The notes under the pieces: generated by a model | Database searches by the model: none | What the model was told of the DNA's origin: nothing | What the model saw: only the letters and a program-made list of their open reading frames with translations | Position numbers and translations under genes: made by a program | Assembly (NCBI GenBank): GCA_964362385.1 | Contig: CAYIEH010000011.1 | Location: forward strand, 1-21,141 | Length of the DNA stretch: 21,141 nucleotides | DNA from: CAYIEH01 sp964362385 | Lineage (GTDB): Bacteria > Patescibacteriota > Minisyncoccia > UBA6257 > UBA9933 | Direction: 5' to 3' | Shown here: positions 7,355 through 13,941 of the stretch, one piece after another | Position numbering within the stretch: position 1 is the stretch's first letter | Layout: each line of letters starts with the position of its first letter

Positions 7355-7452
7355 ACCCCGCCCTCTAAGCTATTTTACTTAATTATTAAATGTTTTTAAT
7401 TTATAAATTAACTTTATATTTTATCAATTCCCACGCGCCCAGAGGGCGGGGT
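7355..7452 (-). repeat. Large inverted repeat (GGCGGGGTGCT family) upstream of rplK
   Basis: ACCCCGCCCTCT (7355-7366) and AGAGGGCGGGGT (7441-7452) are perfect 12-base complements around a 74-base AT-rich loop. A related pair with a 19-base loop lies upstream of mraY (12230-12274), sharing CTTAGAGGGCGGGG and the loop string GTTAATTTATA. The rplK promoter lies within the loop, so only the promoter-proximal arm would be in the rplK leader. Confidence 0.7.
7400..7427 (-). promoter_or_regulatory. Candidate promoter for rplK
   Basis: On the minus strand TTGATA (7422-7427), a 16-base spacer and TATAAA (7400-7405) lie inside the loop of the large inverted repeat. The predicted leader is about 85 bases and contains GGCGGGGTGCT and CAGCCAATCACTTCG. 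Confidence 0.45.
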
Positions 7453-7454
7453 TT

Positions 7455-7492
7455 AAGATTTTCTGATTTCGGCTTCGCCGAAAAAAAATCTT
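7455..7492. repeat. Stem-loop at the nusG 3' end
   Basis: AAGATTTT, TTTCGGC, loop TTC, GCCGAAA, AAAATCTT form a long interrupted stem overlapping the nusG stop codon. On the minus strand the T-run lies before the stem rather than after it, so it is not a canonical terminator. It may protect the 3' end of the secE-nusG message. Confidence 0.5.
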
Positions 7493-8087
7493 AAATTTTC
7501 TGTATCTGCAACGAATCCAATTCCACTGCGGTTTCGCGGCCGAAAATCGGAACCATTACTTTAACTCTGCCTTGTTCTTCGTCAATGTCGCTGATTTTAC
7601 CCTCATACTCCTTAAATGGCCCGTCAACTATCCTGACTGTTTCGCCGACCTGATATTCAATCTCAAATTTCTTCTCTTCGCCTCTCATTTTTGAAAGCAA
7701 TGAATCAACTTCTTCTTTTGAAAGCGGGCTTGGTTCGGTTGAATCAGCTCCGACGAAACCGGTGACTCTCGGAGTGTTCCTGACGACATACCAGGAATCC
7801 GCGTCCATTATCATATCCACCAAAACATAGCCGGGATAGATTTTTTCTTCAACTTCTTTTCTTTTGCCGTTTTTGATTTTAATTCTCGTTTCTTTCGGAA
7901 CAACTATGTTGAAAATTTTGTCGTGCATTTCCAGAGAATCGACGCGCTGTTTTAAATATCTCGCCACCGCGTCCTCATATCCGGCGTACGTATGCGCCGC
8001 GTACCAATGCCGCTCTCCTTTTTTGGAAAATTCTTTCTTACCCGAAGGCTTCTGCGATTCTTCTTTTTGTGATTGAATTGAATCCAT
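7491..8087 (-). CDS. nusG: Transcription termination/antitermination factor NusG
   Basis: 198 residues. NusG binds the clamp of RNA polymerase with its N-terminal domain and couples to Rho or ribosomal protein S10 with its C-terminal KOW domain. Residues 27-34 (HWYAAHTY) start the NGN domain, which continues with IYPGYVLVDM and the RNTPRVTGFVG motif. The KOW domain is VGETVRIVDGPFKEYEGKI, with the family ending GRETAVELD. About 25 charged residues (Lys, Glu, Ser, Gln) precede the NGN domain, longer than in E. coli. The gene starts three bases after the secE stop, so the two are co-transcribed and probably translationally coupled; no Shine-Dalgarno motif is visible. Confidence 0.97.
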   Translation of the reverse strand: MDSIQSQKEESQKPSGKKEFSKKGERHWYAAHTYAGYEDAVARYLKQRVDSLEMHDKIFNIVVPKETRIKIKNGKRKEVEEKIYPGYVLVDMIMDADSWYVVRNTPRVTGFVGADSTEPSPLSKEEVDSLLSKMRGEEKKFEIEYQVGETVRIVDGPFKEYEGKISDIDEEQGRVKVMVPIFGRETAVELDSLQIQKI

Positions 8088-8090
8088 TTC

Positions 8091-8276
8091 TTATAATAAA
8101 AAATTTACTAAAATATAATGAAACAGCATGTCCAACAAGCCCAAAAAAAACGAAAGGGCCAAAGACATTCCGACTACCATTAACGTTAACCGGACTGTTT
8201 CTTTTCTGGTGGGCCAATTAACCCGTCGGAATTCAAGTTTTGTTTCCTGAAAATAATTCTTCAAACGGCCGAACAT
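8091..8276 (-). CDS. secE: Preprotein translocase subunit SecE
   Basis: 61 residues with a single membrane segment, the short SecE form common outside the gamma-proteobacteria. The amphipathic motif QETKLEFRRVNWPTRKET (10-27) is the SecE signature that lies on the cytoplasmic face of SecY. The transmembrane helix follows at about 29-58. SecE stabilises SecY in the Sec channel. It is the first gene of a secE-nusG unit and is preceded by the strongest promoter in the window. The start ATG at 8276 has no Shine-Dalgarno motif. Confidence 0.95.
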   Translation of the reverse strand: MFGRLKNYFQETKLEFRRVNWPTRKETVRLTLMVVGMSLALSFFLGLLDMLFHYILVNFLL

Positions 8277-8281
8277 AATGT

Positions 8282-8359
8282 AAAAAAGTAATCGCGAATA
8301 TGGCGAATTGGATTTTATTCGTATATTTGCGTTTGATTTGTATATTAGCGATTGCTTTT
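8282..8359 (-). repeat. Nested inverted repeat in the gyrB-secE gap
   Basis: AAAAAAGTAATCGC (8282-8295) and GCGATTGCTTTTTT (8348-8361) are complementary with one mismatch. Inside them CGCGAATATGGCGAAT and ATTCGTATATTTGCG form a second stem. On the minus strand both stems end in GATTACTTTTTT just before the secE start. This could terminate gyrB read-through, and its inner part could attenuate secE transcription. Confidence 0.55.
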
Positions 8360-8370
8360 TTATATGTCAA
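8342..8370 (-). promoter_or_regulatory. Near-consensus sigma70 promoter for secE-nusG
   Basis: On the minus strand a perfect TTGACA (8365-8370), a 17-base spacer and TAATAT (8342-8347). The -35 box overlaps the last codons and stop of gyrB. The predicted leader to the secE ATG is about 58 bases. Confidence 0.75.
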
Positions 8371-10342
8371 GATTTTTTACCATTGTCGCTTTTGACTGGA
8401 TAAATTGTTTTCTCGGTTCCACCTGATCGCTCATCAAAATTTCAAACAAGCGGTCAGCCTCTTGGGCGTCTTCAATTACGACTAATTTCAGCGTCCGGTT
8501 CTCGGGATTCATTGTGGTATCCCACAACTGATTGGGATTCATTTCCCCCAAACCTTTATAACGCTGGATATTAACCGGCGGCGCCGGCTCATTCGGGCTT
8601 TTCTGAACCGCTCCGCGTTTCTGCCCGCGCAGTTCTGATATTATGCGATCTTTTTCAACATCGCTGTACACGTATCTTGATTCTTTGCCAAGCTGGATTT
8701 TATAAAGAGGAGGCTGGGCGATAAAAAGATACCCGCCTTCAATTATCGGCCTGAAATAACGATAAAACAGCGTCAAAAGCAATGTCCTGATGTGGGCTCC
8801 GTCAACATCGGCATCGGTCATTATCACAACCTTATGGTATCTTAATTTATCAATGTTAAAATTTTCGCTGATTGCGGTTCCCAAAGCGATGATTAGCGAT
8901 TTAATTTCGTTATTCAACAGCATCTTATCAAGCCGGGATTTTTCAACATTCAAAATTTTCCCGCGCAAAGGAAGAATCGCCTGAAATTTTCTGTCTCTTC
9001 CGGACTTCGCCGAACCGCCGGCGCTGTCTCCTTCAACAATGAATACTTCTGATTCTTCGGCATTTTTGCTTGAACAATCCGCCAGTTTTCCGGGAAGCGT
9101 CATTCCTTCCAAAGCGCCTTTTCTTAATACCGTGTCTTTCGCGGCCTTGGCGGCTTTTCTCGCTCTTTGGGCCAAAAGGCACCTTTCAATAATTGCTCTT
9201 GCGTCATTCGAGTATTTCTCCAAAAATTCCTTTAAAGCTTCGGAAACAACGGATTCAACCGCGGTTCTTGCCGGCGGATTTCCCAGACGGGCTTTTGTCT
9301 GGCCTTCAAACTGCGGCTCTCTCAACTTAACAGACACAATAGTTGTTAATCCTTCCCTTACATCGTCGCCGGTTAAATTTTCATCGGATTCTTTAAGGTA
9401 GTTGGCGGAGCGGGCGTAATCGTTTAAAGCTCTTGTTAAAGCCGAACGAAAGCCGGTCAGATGCATTCCGCCGTCCGGCGTGTAGATATTGTTGGCAAAA
9501 CTCAATTCCCTGATTTCAGTTGTGTCGTTATAAATAAACGCCGTTTCAACTCCGATATCTTCATGCTCCTTGTCAATGTAAAAAATTTCTTTTTGAATCG
9601 GCTGATGGCTGATATTCAGATATTCAATGAAAGAAATCAGTCCTCCTTCAAACTGAAAAGAATAATAAAACGGCGTCTCCTCGCGGTAATCGATAATTTC
9701 TATTCTTATTCCTTTTGTTAAAAATGCCTGCTGGCGCAAATGGTCTAAAATCTTTTTTCTTTCAAATTCAATCTTCTGAAAAATTTCCGGGTCAGGGTCA
9801 AAAATTACTTTTGTTCCGTTATCGTCGCACTTCCCCAATTTTTTAACGTTAAATTTCGGCTTGCCTCTTTCATATTCCTGAACGTATAAATATCCGTCCT
9901 TGCAGACTTCAACTCTCAGCCGTTTTGACAAAGCGTTCACCACCGACACTCCGACTCCGTGAAGCCCGCCGGAAATTTTATAAGACTCTCCGCCGAATTT
10001 TCCTCCGGCATGAAGAGTTGTCATCACCGTCTCAAGCGCCGATTTTTTTGTCTGAGCGTGAATATCAACCGGAATGCCGCGGCCGTCGTCAGTGACCGCC
10101 ACCTGATTATTTTCCAGCAGTTCAATTTTGATATTCTTCGCGAATCCCGCCATTGCCTCGTCCAAAGAATTATCAACAACCTCCCAAATCAAATGATGCA
10201 GGCCGTCGGCGCCTGTTGAACCAATGTACATTCCCGGCCGCTTTCTTACCGGCTCAAGCCCTTCCAAAACATAAATATCCTTTGCGCTATACGATTCACT
10301 GGCTTGATTAATATTTTTATTTTTTTCTTCGTTTTTAGCCAT
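8360..10342 (-). CDS. gyrB: DNA gyrase subunit B
   Basis: 660 residues from the ATG at 10342. GyrB supplies ATP hydrolysis and part of the DNA-cleavage site for negative supercoiling. GHKL ATPase motifs: EVVDNSLDEA, DDGRGIPVDIH and GGLHGVGVSVVNALS. The transducer contains QFEGQTKARLGN. The TOPRIM domain shows VEGDSAGGSAKSGRDR, PLRGKILNVEK and DADVDGAHI, and the C-terminus has QRYKGLGEMNPNQLW. These favour GyrB over ParE. The long E. coli insertion is absent, normal for most bacteria. An in-frame TTG at 10354 would add four residues (MNYK); the ATG is preferred. gyrA is not in the window. A good promoter lies about 47 bases upstream. Confidence 0.97.
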   Translation of the reverse strand: MAKNEEKNKNINQASESYSAKDIYVLEGLEPVRKRPGMYIGSTGADGLHHLIWEVVDNSLDEAMAGFAKNIKIELLENNQVAVTDDGRGIPVDIHAQTKKSALETVMTTLHAGGKFGGESYKISGGLHGVGVSVVNALSKRLRVEVCKDGYLYVQEYERGKPKFNVKKLGKCDDNGTKVIFDPDPEIFQKIEFERKKILDHLRQQAFLTKGIRIEIIDYREETPFYYSFQFEGGLISFIEYLNISHQPIQKEIFYIDKEHEDIGVETAFIYNDTTEIRELSFANNIYTPDGGMHLTGFRSALTRALNDYARSANYLKESDENLTGDDVREGLTTIVSVKLREPQFEGQTKARLGNPPARTAVESVVSEALKEFLEKYSNDARAIIERCLLAQRARKAAKAAKDTVLRKGALEGMTLPGKLADCSSKNAEESEVFIVEGDSAGGSAKSGRDRKFQAILPLRGKILNVEKSRLDKMLLNNEIKSLIIALGTAISENFNIDKLRYHKVVIMTDADVDGAHIRTLLLTLFYRYFRPIIEGGYLFIAQPPLYKIQLGKESRYVYSDVEKDRIISELRGQKRGAVQKSPNEPAPPVNIQRYKGLGEMNPNQLWDTTMNPENRTLKLVVIEDAQEADRLFEILMSDQVEPRKQFIQSKATMVKNLDI

Positions 10343-10388
10343 TTTATAATTCAAAAAATGCCTTAATTGGCACGCTTTTTATAGTTAA

Positions 10389-10417
10389 ATTATAGCAAAA
10401 ATAAGAGGAAAAACCAA
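10389..10417 (-). promoter_or_regulatory. Extended -10 promoter for gyrB
   Basis: On the minus strand TTGGTT (10412-10417), a 17-base spacer ending TGC, and a perfect TATAAT (10389-10394). The TG one base before the -10 makes an extended -10. The predicted leader to the ATG is about 40 bases. Confidence 0.7.
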
Positions 10418-10451
10418 GGGTTTAATTCTTTGAATTAGGCTGAAAAACGCG

Positions 10452-10850
10452 CTATTTTCCTCCTTTTTTGGCAAAAAAACTCTTTGATTTTCTAGTGATT
10501 GCGAGAACGCCCAAAACCGCTATGTAAACCGCCGTTATCTCGCCGGGCATTTTATAATGTTTTTGCATGATAAAATCCGCGGCAAAAAGGCCTGTCATCA
10601 ATATCGTCCATAAAATTATAAAAACTTCTCCTGGATGGCGTCCTTTGTAAAGTTCATGCCAGCGTTCAAATTCTTTCTCGCCGGCGTAAATCGCCAAAGT
10701 GGCGATGTAAATTGCCGCCAAAGGCCCCAAAAATTTATCTAAAGCGTTATTTTTTATAAAATCAATAATGATGAAAATATAAAAAACAACTGTCCAAAAA
10801 TTTGCCAGATACCGCCACATTTTAGGATTGTTTTTAAGATTATGGAACAT
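10452..10850 (-). CDS. Small multi-pass membrane protein of unknown function
   Basis: 132 residues with four likely membrane helices at about 15-33, 42-57, 74-92 and 103-118, and basic ends (MFHNLKNNPKMWRY and RKSKSFFAKKGGK). Between helices 2 and 3 lies a charged conserved-looking loop GEKEFERWHELYKGRHPGE. I do not recognise a named family; proteins of this shape are frequent in Patescibacteria. It starts 66 bases downstream of tRNA-Gly on the same strand and may be expressed from the tRNA transcript. gyrB follows after about 100 bases with its own promoter. Confidence 0.8.
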   Translation of the reverse strand: MFHNLKNNPKMWRYLANFWTVVFYIFIIIDFIKNNALDKFLGPLAAIYIATLAIYAGEKEFERWHELYKGRHPGEVFIILWTILMTGLFAADFIMQKHYKMPGEITAVYIAVLGVLAITRKSKSFFAKKGGK

Positions 10851-10915
10851 AAAAATTCTTGGAGTATCTTTCGGATTGTGGAGTGAGATACGAGAATCTA
10901 ACTAGCGCTATTTTA

Positions 10916-10986
10916 AGCGGGTAATGGGAATCGAACCCACGCTTCAACCTTGGGAAGGTTGCGCACTACCACTATGCAATACCCGC
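10916..10986 (-). tRNA. tRNA-Gly, anticodon CCC
   Basis: The minus strand folds as a full cloverleaf. The acceptor GCGGGTA/TACCCGC has seven pairs; the D arm has GCA/TGC; the anticodon stem is CAACC/GGTTG with loop TTCCCAA, so the anticodon is CCC and reads GGG. The T arm is GTGGG/CCCAT with loop TTCGATT. The discriminator is T, as expected for tRNA-Gly. The 3' CCA is not encoded (TTAA follows), so a CCA-adding enzyme is needed. It lies between mraY and the small membrane protein. Confidence 0.95.
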
Positions 10987-11002
10987 GTTTACTGCCACCC
11001 TG

Positions 11003-11038
11003 CCCCGTAGTCCCCGCCTTGACGGGATACTACCGGGG
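11003..11038. repeat. Strong GC-rich hairpin upstream of tRNA-Gly
   Basis: CCCCGTAGT and ACTACCGGGG form the outer stem; CCCG/CGGG around CCTTGA form the inner one. It lies in the mraY-tRNA gap, with no T-run. The string TGCCCCGTAG also occurs at 16747-16756 inside ftsQ, so this may belong to a dispersed repeat family. Confidence 0.6.
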
Positions 11039-11077
11039 TATACTAATCTCGCATAATCGCTTCGCAGTATCTATACT

Positions 11078-12157
11078 TTAATAAAGAAATTTGCTCAAAA
11101 AATAAAGAATTAAGCCAAGTCCTGAAAATATCGCCGAAATAATCCAAAACCTCATCGTAATCTGGCTTTCAGACCAGCCCTTGGCTTCAAAATGATGGTG
11201 TATCGGCGCGGCCAGAAAAACTTTTTTTCCGTTTCTCATTTTTTTTGAAATCAGCTGGATGATAACCGACAACGCTTCAACAACCAGCACCATTCCCATC
11301 ACGGGCAAAAGCAAAACTGAATTGGTTAAAAAAGCGATAACAGCCAGAGTTGCTGTTAATCCTAAAATTCCGGTTTCTCCCATATAAAATTTCGCCGGAG
11401 GGACATTAAACCACAAATAAGTCACCATCGCTCCGATAATAATTACTATCAAAGTCGTTAAATCATAAAGTCCGCGGGAATAAGCGATGACGCCGAAAGC
11501 GGTAAAAATCGGGGCAAGAACTCCGGCGGACAATCCGTCCAATCCGTCAACCACGCCGCTTGAAAAAGTCGCGATAATTGTCAAAACGAAAATCAAAATA
11601 TACCATCCGTCAATTCCCAAATTGCCGTAGAAAGGAACATAGATTGAATTCCAGCCGAGTTTGTAATGAAACCACCAGGCGCCGACCAGCGCAATAAGAA
11701 AAACAATCGACAGCCGCGTTTTAAATCTCATTCCTCCGCTTTCATATTTTCCGTTTCCTTTTATTGTCATTAAATCGTCAAACAACCCCAAGACCGAAGC
11801 GGAAATCAATGTAAATAACGGCAACCATGTCTGCGAACGGCTTAAAAAATTTATTTTGGAAGCCAACGGCTGCGGAAGAATTTTCGTTAAAACAAAATCA
11901 ATCAGCGCCACGACAAAAACCGTTCCCCAAATCAAAATTCCGCCCATTCGCGGCGTGCTGACTTCTTTTTGGGAATGAAACTTCTGGAAAATCGGAGTGT
12001 CGTATCCACCGATTGATTTTTCTTTGGGCTTTTTCTTCCAAGCCTTGTATTTATAAAGAAAGTGAATAAGAATCGGCGCCATTAAAATGGCGACCAAAAA
12101 AGAAGCTATCAAAAAACTCAATAATTTAACTGTTAAAAATACGTGGATTAAATACAT
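11078..12157 (-). CDS. mraY: Phospho-N-acetylmuramoyl-pentapeptide transferase (MraY)
   Basis: 359 residues with about ten membrane helices. MraY moves phospho-MurNAc-pentapeptide onto undecaprenyl phosphate to make lipid I. Motifs: PRMGGILI (69-76), the Mg-binding Asp pair in LFDDLM (D127, D128), DGLDGL (204-209), PPAKFYMGETG (253-263) and IHHHFEAKGW (319-328). The third catalytic acid, normally Asp in the MGD motif (Asp265 in Aquifex by motif matching), is Glu261 here. Other conserved parts are intact, so activity is likely. It is not in a dcw cluster; its neighbours are tRNA-Gly downstream and a carboxypeptidase gene upstream. The leader contains two hairpins and a third complementary segment next to the start codon. 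Confidence 0.96.
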   Translation of the reverse strand: MYLIHVFLTVKLLSFLIASFLVAILMAPILIHFLYKYKAWKKKPKEKSIGGYDTPIFQKFHSQKEVSTPRMGGILIWGTVFVVALIDFVLTKILPQPLASKINFLSRSQTWLPLFTLISASVLGLFDDLMTIKGNGKYESGGMRFKTRLSIVFLIALVGAWWFHYKLGWNSIYVPFYGNLGIDGWYILIFVLTIIATFSSGVVDGLDGLSAGVLAPIFTAFGVIAYSRGLYDLTTLIVIIIGAMVTYLWFNVPPAKFYMGETGILGLTATLAVIAFLTNSVLLLPVMGMVLVVEALSVIIQLISKKMRNGKKVFLAAPIHHHFEAKGWSESQITMRFWIISAIFSGLGLILYFLSKFLY

Positions 12158-12162
12158 GCCGC

Positions 12163-12228
12163 CAATGTTGTTTAAATTTATGAGCGAAACTCAATGTTGA
12201 GCGAAATAAATTTATCTACAACATTGAG
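12163..12228 (-). promoter_or_regulatory. mraY leader with three mutually exclusive pairing segments
   Basis: In the minus-strand RNA, segment A CUCAAUGUUG (12219-12228) is perfectly complementary to segment B CAACAUUGAG (12190-12199). It is also complementary, over eight bases, to segment C CAACAUUG (12163-12170). Segment C lies six bases before the mraY start codon. A-B and A-C pairing exclude each other, so the ribosome site could be exposed or masked. This may be regulatory or only the by-product of repeated sequence. Confidence 0.45.
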
Positions 12229-12229
12229 C

Positions 12230-12274
12230 ACCCCGCCTTCTATAAATTAACTCTTTTAGCTTAGAGGGCGGGGT
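12230..12274 (-). repeat. GGCGGGGTGCT-family hairpin upstream of mraY
   Basis: ACCCCGCCTTCTA (12230-12242) and TAGAGGGCGGGGT (12262-12274) pair with a single mismatch around a 19-base loop holding TAAATTAACTC. It resembles the rplK-side inverted repeat at 7355-7452 in its arms, its loop string and its position upstream of a gene. Confidence 0.65.
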
Positions 12275-12293
12275 TGTCTAAATTGTAGGTAAA

Positions 12294-13283
12294 TCAAGGA
12301 TTTATACAATTTAGCAGCTTCTTCGTATCCCCAAACCTGTCATGACTGCCTAAAACCACAATAACTACAGGCTCATTTTTAAAGGCAGGCGACAAACCCT
12401 GTTGAACCGTGAAAAGCGAGACTAAATTGCCCTGGGCCTCGTCAATAAAGCCTGTTTTGCCGCCGAGAAAATTCGGCTCCCCGGCAAATTCGTTGATATT
12501 AGATAACATCCTTCTTGTATTTGAATTTAGCTCAAAAATAGAGCCGCTTTTCTGAATTGTAATTTTTAGAATTTCTTTGTGGTTATCTCTAAGATAATCC
12601 ATCAGTTTTAAAATGTCATTAGGCGTTGACTGATTTCTCGCCGAAAGGCCGCTGGGGTCAAAAAAGGCGGTTTCATTAAGATGCAACTCTTTGGCTTTTT
12701 GGTTCATCAAATCAATAAATTTCTCTTTTCCGAAATCCTGAGCCAATGCCTCGGCCGCGCCATTGCTTGAAATTAAAAGCAGCGCCTTTAATAAATCTTT
12801 TGCCTTAAAAATCTCGCCTGCTTTAAAACCTCCGACTCCTTCTTCAACGGAAATCATTTGATCGGTCAAAGCCACGGATTTTTCGCTGTCCATATTTTCC
12901 AAAGAGACTATCGCTGTCATTAATTTGGTGATGGAAGCGAGGGGCCAGCGGTTATCGGCATTCAATTCAAAAACTTTGTTGTTCTGGCTTAAAAATCTCA
13001 CCAGCGCCAGACGCGCGGAAATTTCGGCATTGCATTCAAAATTGGCTGAAAACGCCGAAGATGTTGAAATTAAATTATTGGACAAAACCTCTGAGGAATT
13101 TTGGCCGTTGTTGTTTAATTTATTTTGGTCGGCTATCTGGCGCAGTAATTCAAAATTTAATCCGTTATCAACGGCTGAAGTCTGCGCAACAATCAGGTAT
13201 TTATTCAACACTCCCGAAACTTTAACCGCGGCAAAGGGAGTTAATATAATCAATAAAATTAAAATTATTTTAAATTTATTCAT
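12294..13283 (-). CDS. D-alanyl-D-alanine carboxypeptidase, peptidase S11 family
   Basis: 329 residues from the ATG at 13283. The N-terminus MNKFKIILILLIILTPFAAV is a signal peptide or anchor, so the enzyme acts outside the membrane. Penicillin-binding motifs of family S11 are all present: SITK (Ser117, Lys120), SSN (172-174) and KTG (276-278). It trims the terminal D-Ala from peptidoglycan pentapeptides. Residues about 24-78 form a low-complexity Asn/Ser/Leu linker before the catalytic domain. This linker contains the string GCCAGATAGCCGA that also occurs in ftsQ. A TTG at 13307 overlapping the scpB TGA would add eight residues and allow coupling; the ATG gives a better signal peptide. It lacks the C-terminal DacA beta domain. 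Confidence 0.92.
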   Translation of the reverse strand: MNKFKIILILLIILTPFAAVKVSGVLNKYLIVAQTSAVDNGLNFELLRQIADQNKLNNNGQNSSEVLSNNLISTSSAFSANFECNAEISARLALVRFLSQNNKVFELNADNRWPLASITKLMTAIVSLENMDSEKSVALTDQMISVEEGVGGFKAGEIFKAKDLLKALLLISSNGAAEALAQDFGKEKFIDLMNQKAKELHLNETAFFDPSGLSARNQSTPNDILKLMDYLRDNHKEILKITIQKSGSIFELNSNTRRMLSNINEFAGEPNFLGGKTGFIDEAQGNLVSLFTVQQGLSPAFKNEPVVIVVLGSHDRFGDTKKLLNCINP

Positions 13284-13303
13284 TGAAATTATAAAACTGC
13301 CAA

Positions 13304-13867
13304 TCAATTCATGGCCTGTTGCGGCGCATTATTTTCAGAAATTAATGATTGAAATTTCTGATAATCAGGCAGCTCTTCAAGTTTGGAAACTCCCAGATAT
13401 TTTAACAGGTCAAAACTGATCTGATAAAGAAAAATATGGGACGATTTCTGATCGGAAATCCGTTCAACCAGCCCTCTCATCAAAAGATTCCTCAACGTGT
13501 ACGAAGAATTGACTCCTCTGAAATAATCAATCCGAGCCCTTGAAACGGGACCGAGGTAAGCAATTAAAGACAAAGTTTCCAAAGCCGCGGGCGTTAAAGT
13601 TTCATCATATTCATCTTTAATAAAATCCTCAATAAGGCGGGAAAAATCAGGTTTCGTCGCCAATTGAACCCGGTTGCCCTGAAAAATCAACACCAAGCCG
13701 CCTTCCCTGTTTTTAAGATTTTCTTCCAGATCTTTTAAGCCCGATTTAACTCTTTCTTCTTCGGCCCCTAAAATCTTCGCCAATTTCCTGATTTCCAGAG
13801 GCTCCCCGTAAATAAAAAGAAGGGCCTCAATGGCGCCTAAAAGTTTGTTATTATCGAAACTTCCCAT
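13304..13867 (-). CDS. scpB: Segregation and condensation protein B
   Basis: 187 residues, the usual ScpB size, with two winged-helix domains. The first starts LLGAIEALLFIYGEPLEI. The second contains the hallmark IDYFRGVNSSYTLRNLLMRGLVER. ScpB dimers clamp the ScpA kleisin in the SMC complex. It starts at the ATG at 13867, about 40 bases below a predicted -10 box. The downstream carboxypeptidase begins within about 20 bases, so the two probably share a message. scpA lies 7 kb away on the other strand. Confidence 0.95.
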   Translation of the reverse strand: MGSFDNNKLLGAIEALLFIYGEPLEIRKLAKILGAEEERVKSGLKDLEENLKNREGGLVLIFQGNRVQLATKPDFSRLIEDFIKDEYDETLTPAALETLSLIAYLGPVSRARIDYFRGVNSSYTLRNLLMRGLVERISDQKSSHIFLYQISFDLLKYLGVSKLEELPDYQKFQSLISENNAPQQAMN

Positions 13868-13906
13868 AGTTAATGGTCATTTATATAAATTATTATTTAT
13901 ATGATA

Positions 13907-13935
13907 ATTATAACTAAGCTGTCCGATTATTACAA
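13907..13935 (-). promoter_or_regulatory. Promoter for scpB and the carboxypeptidase gene
   Basis: On the minus strand TTGTAA (13930-13935), a 17-base spacer and a perfect TATAAT (13907-13912). The leader is about 34 bases and very AT-rich. The gap to the divergent glycosylase gene is only 74 bases, so its regulatory DNA overlaps this promoter. Confidence 0.6.
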
Positions 13936-13941
13936 CAAATA

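Noticed and set aside
7455..7492. Intrinsic terminator for nusG
   Set aside because: The stem is convincing, but on the nusG strand the T-run precedes the stem instead of following it.
13129..13141. Shared 13-mer TCGGCTATCTGGC with ftsQ (16828-16840) as evidence of recombination
   Set aside because: It lies in low-complexity linkers of both genes and is too short to argue for more than a common simple-repeat origin.
13304..13306. TGA recoded as glycine (SR1/Gracilibacteria code)
   Set aside because: scpB and the carboxypeptidase both end at TGA where their families end, so TGA acts as a stop here.
12925..13419. 164-codon open frame on the plus strand across the carboxypeptidase-scpB junction
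   Set aside because: Antisense to two recognised genes with intact catalytic or hallmark motifs.
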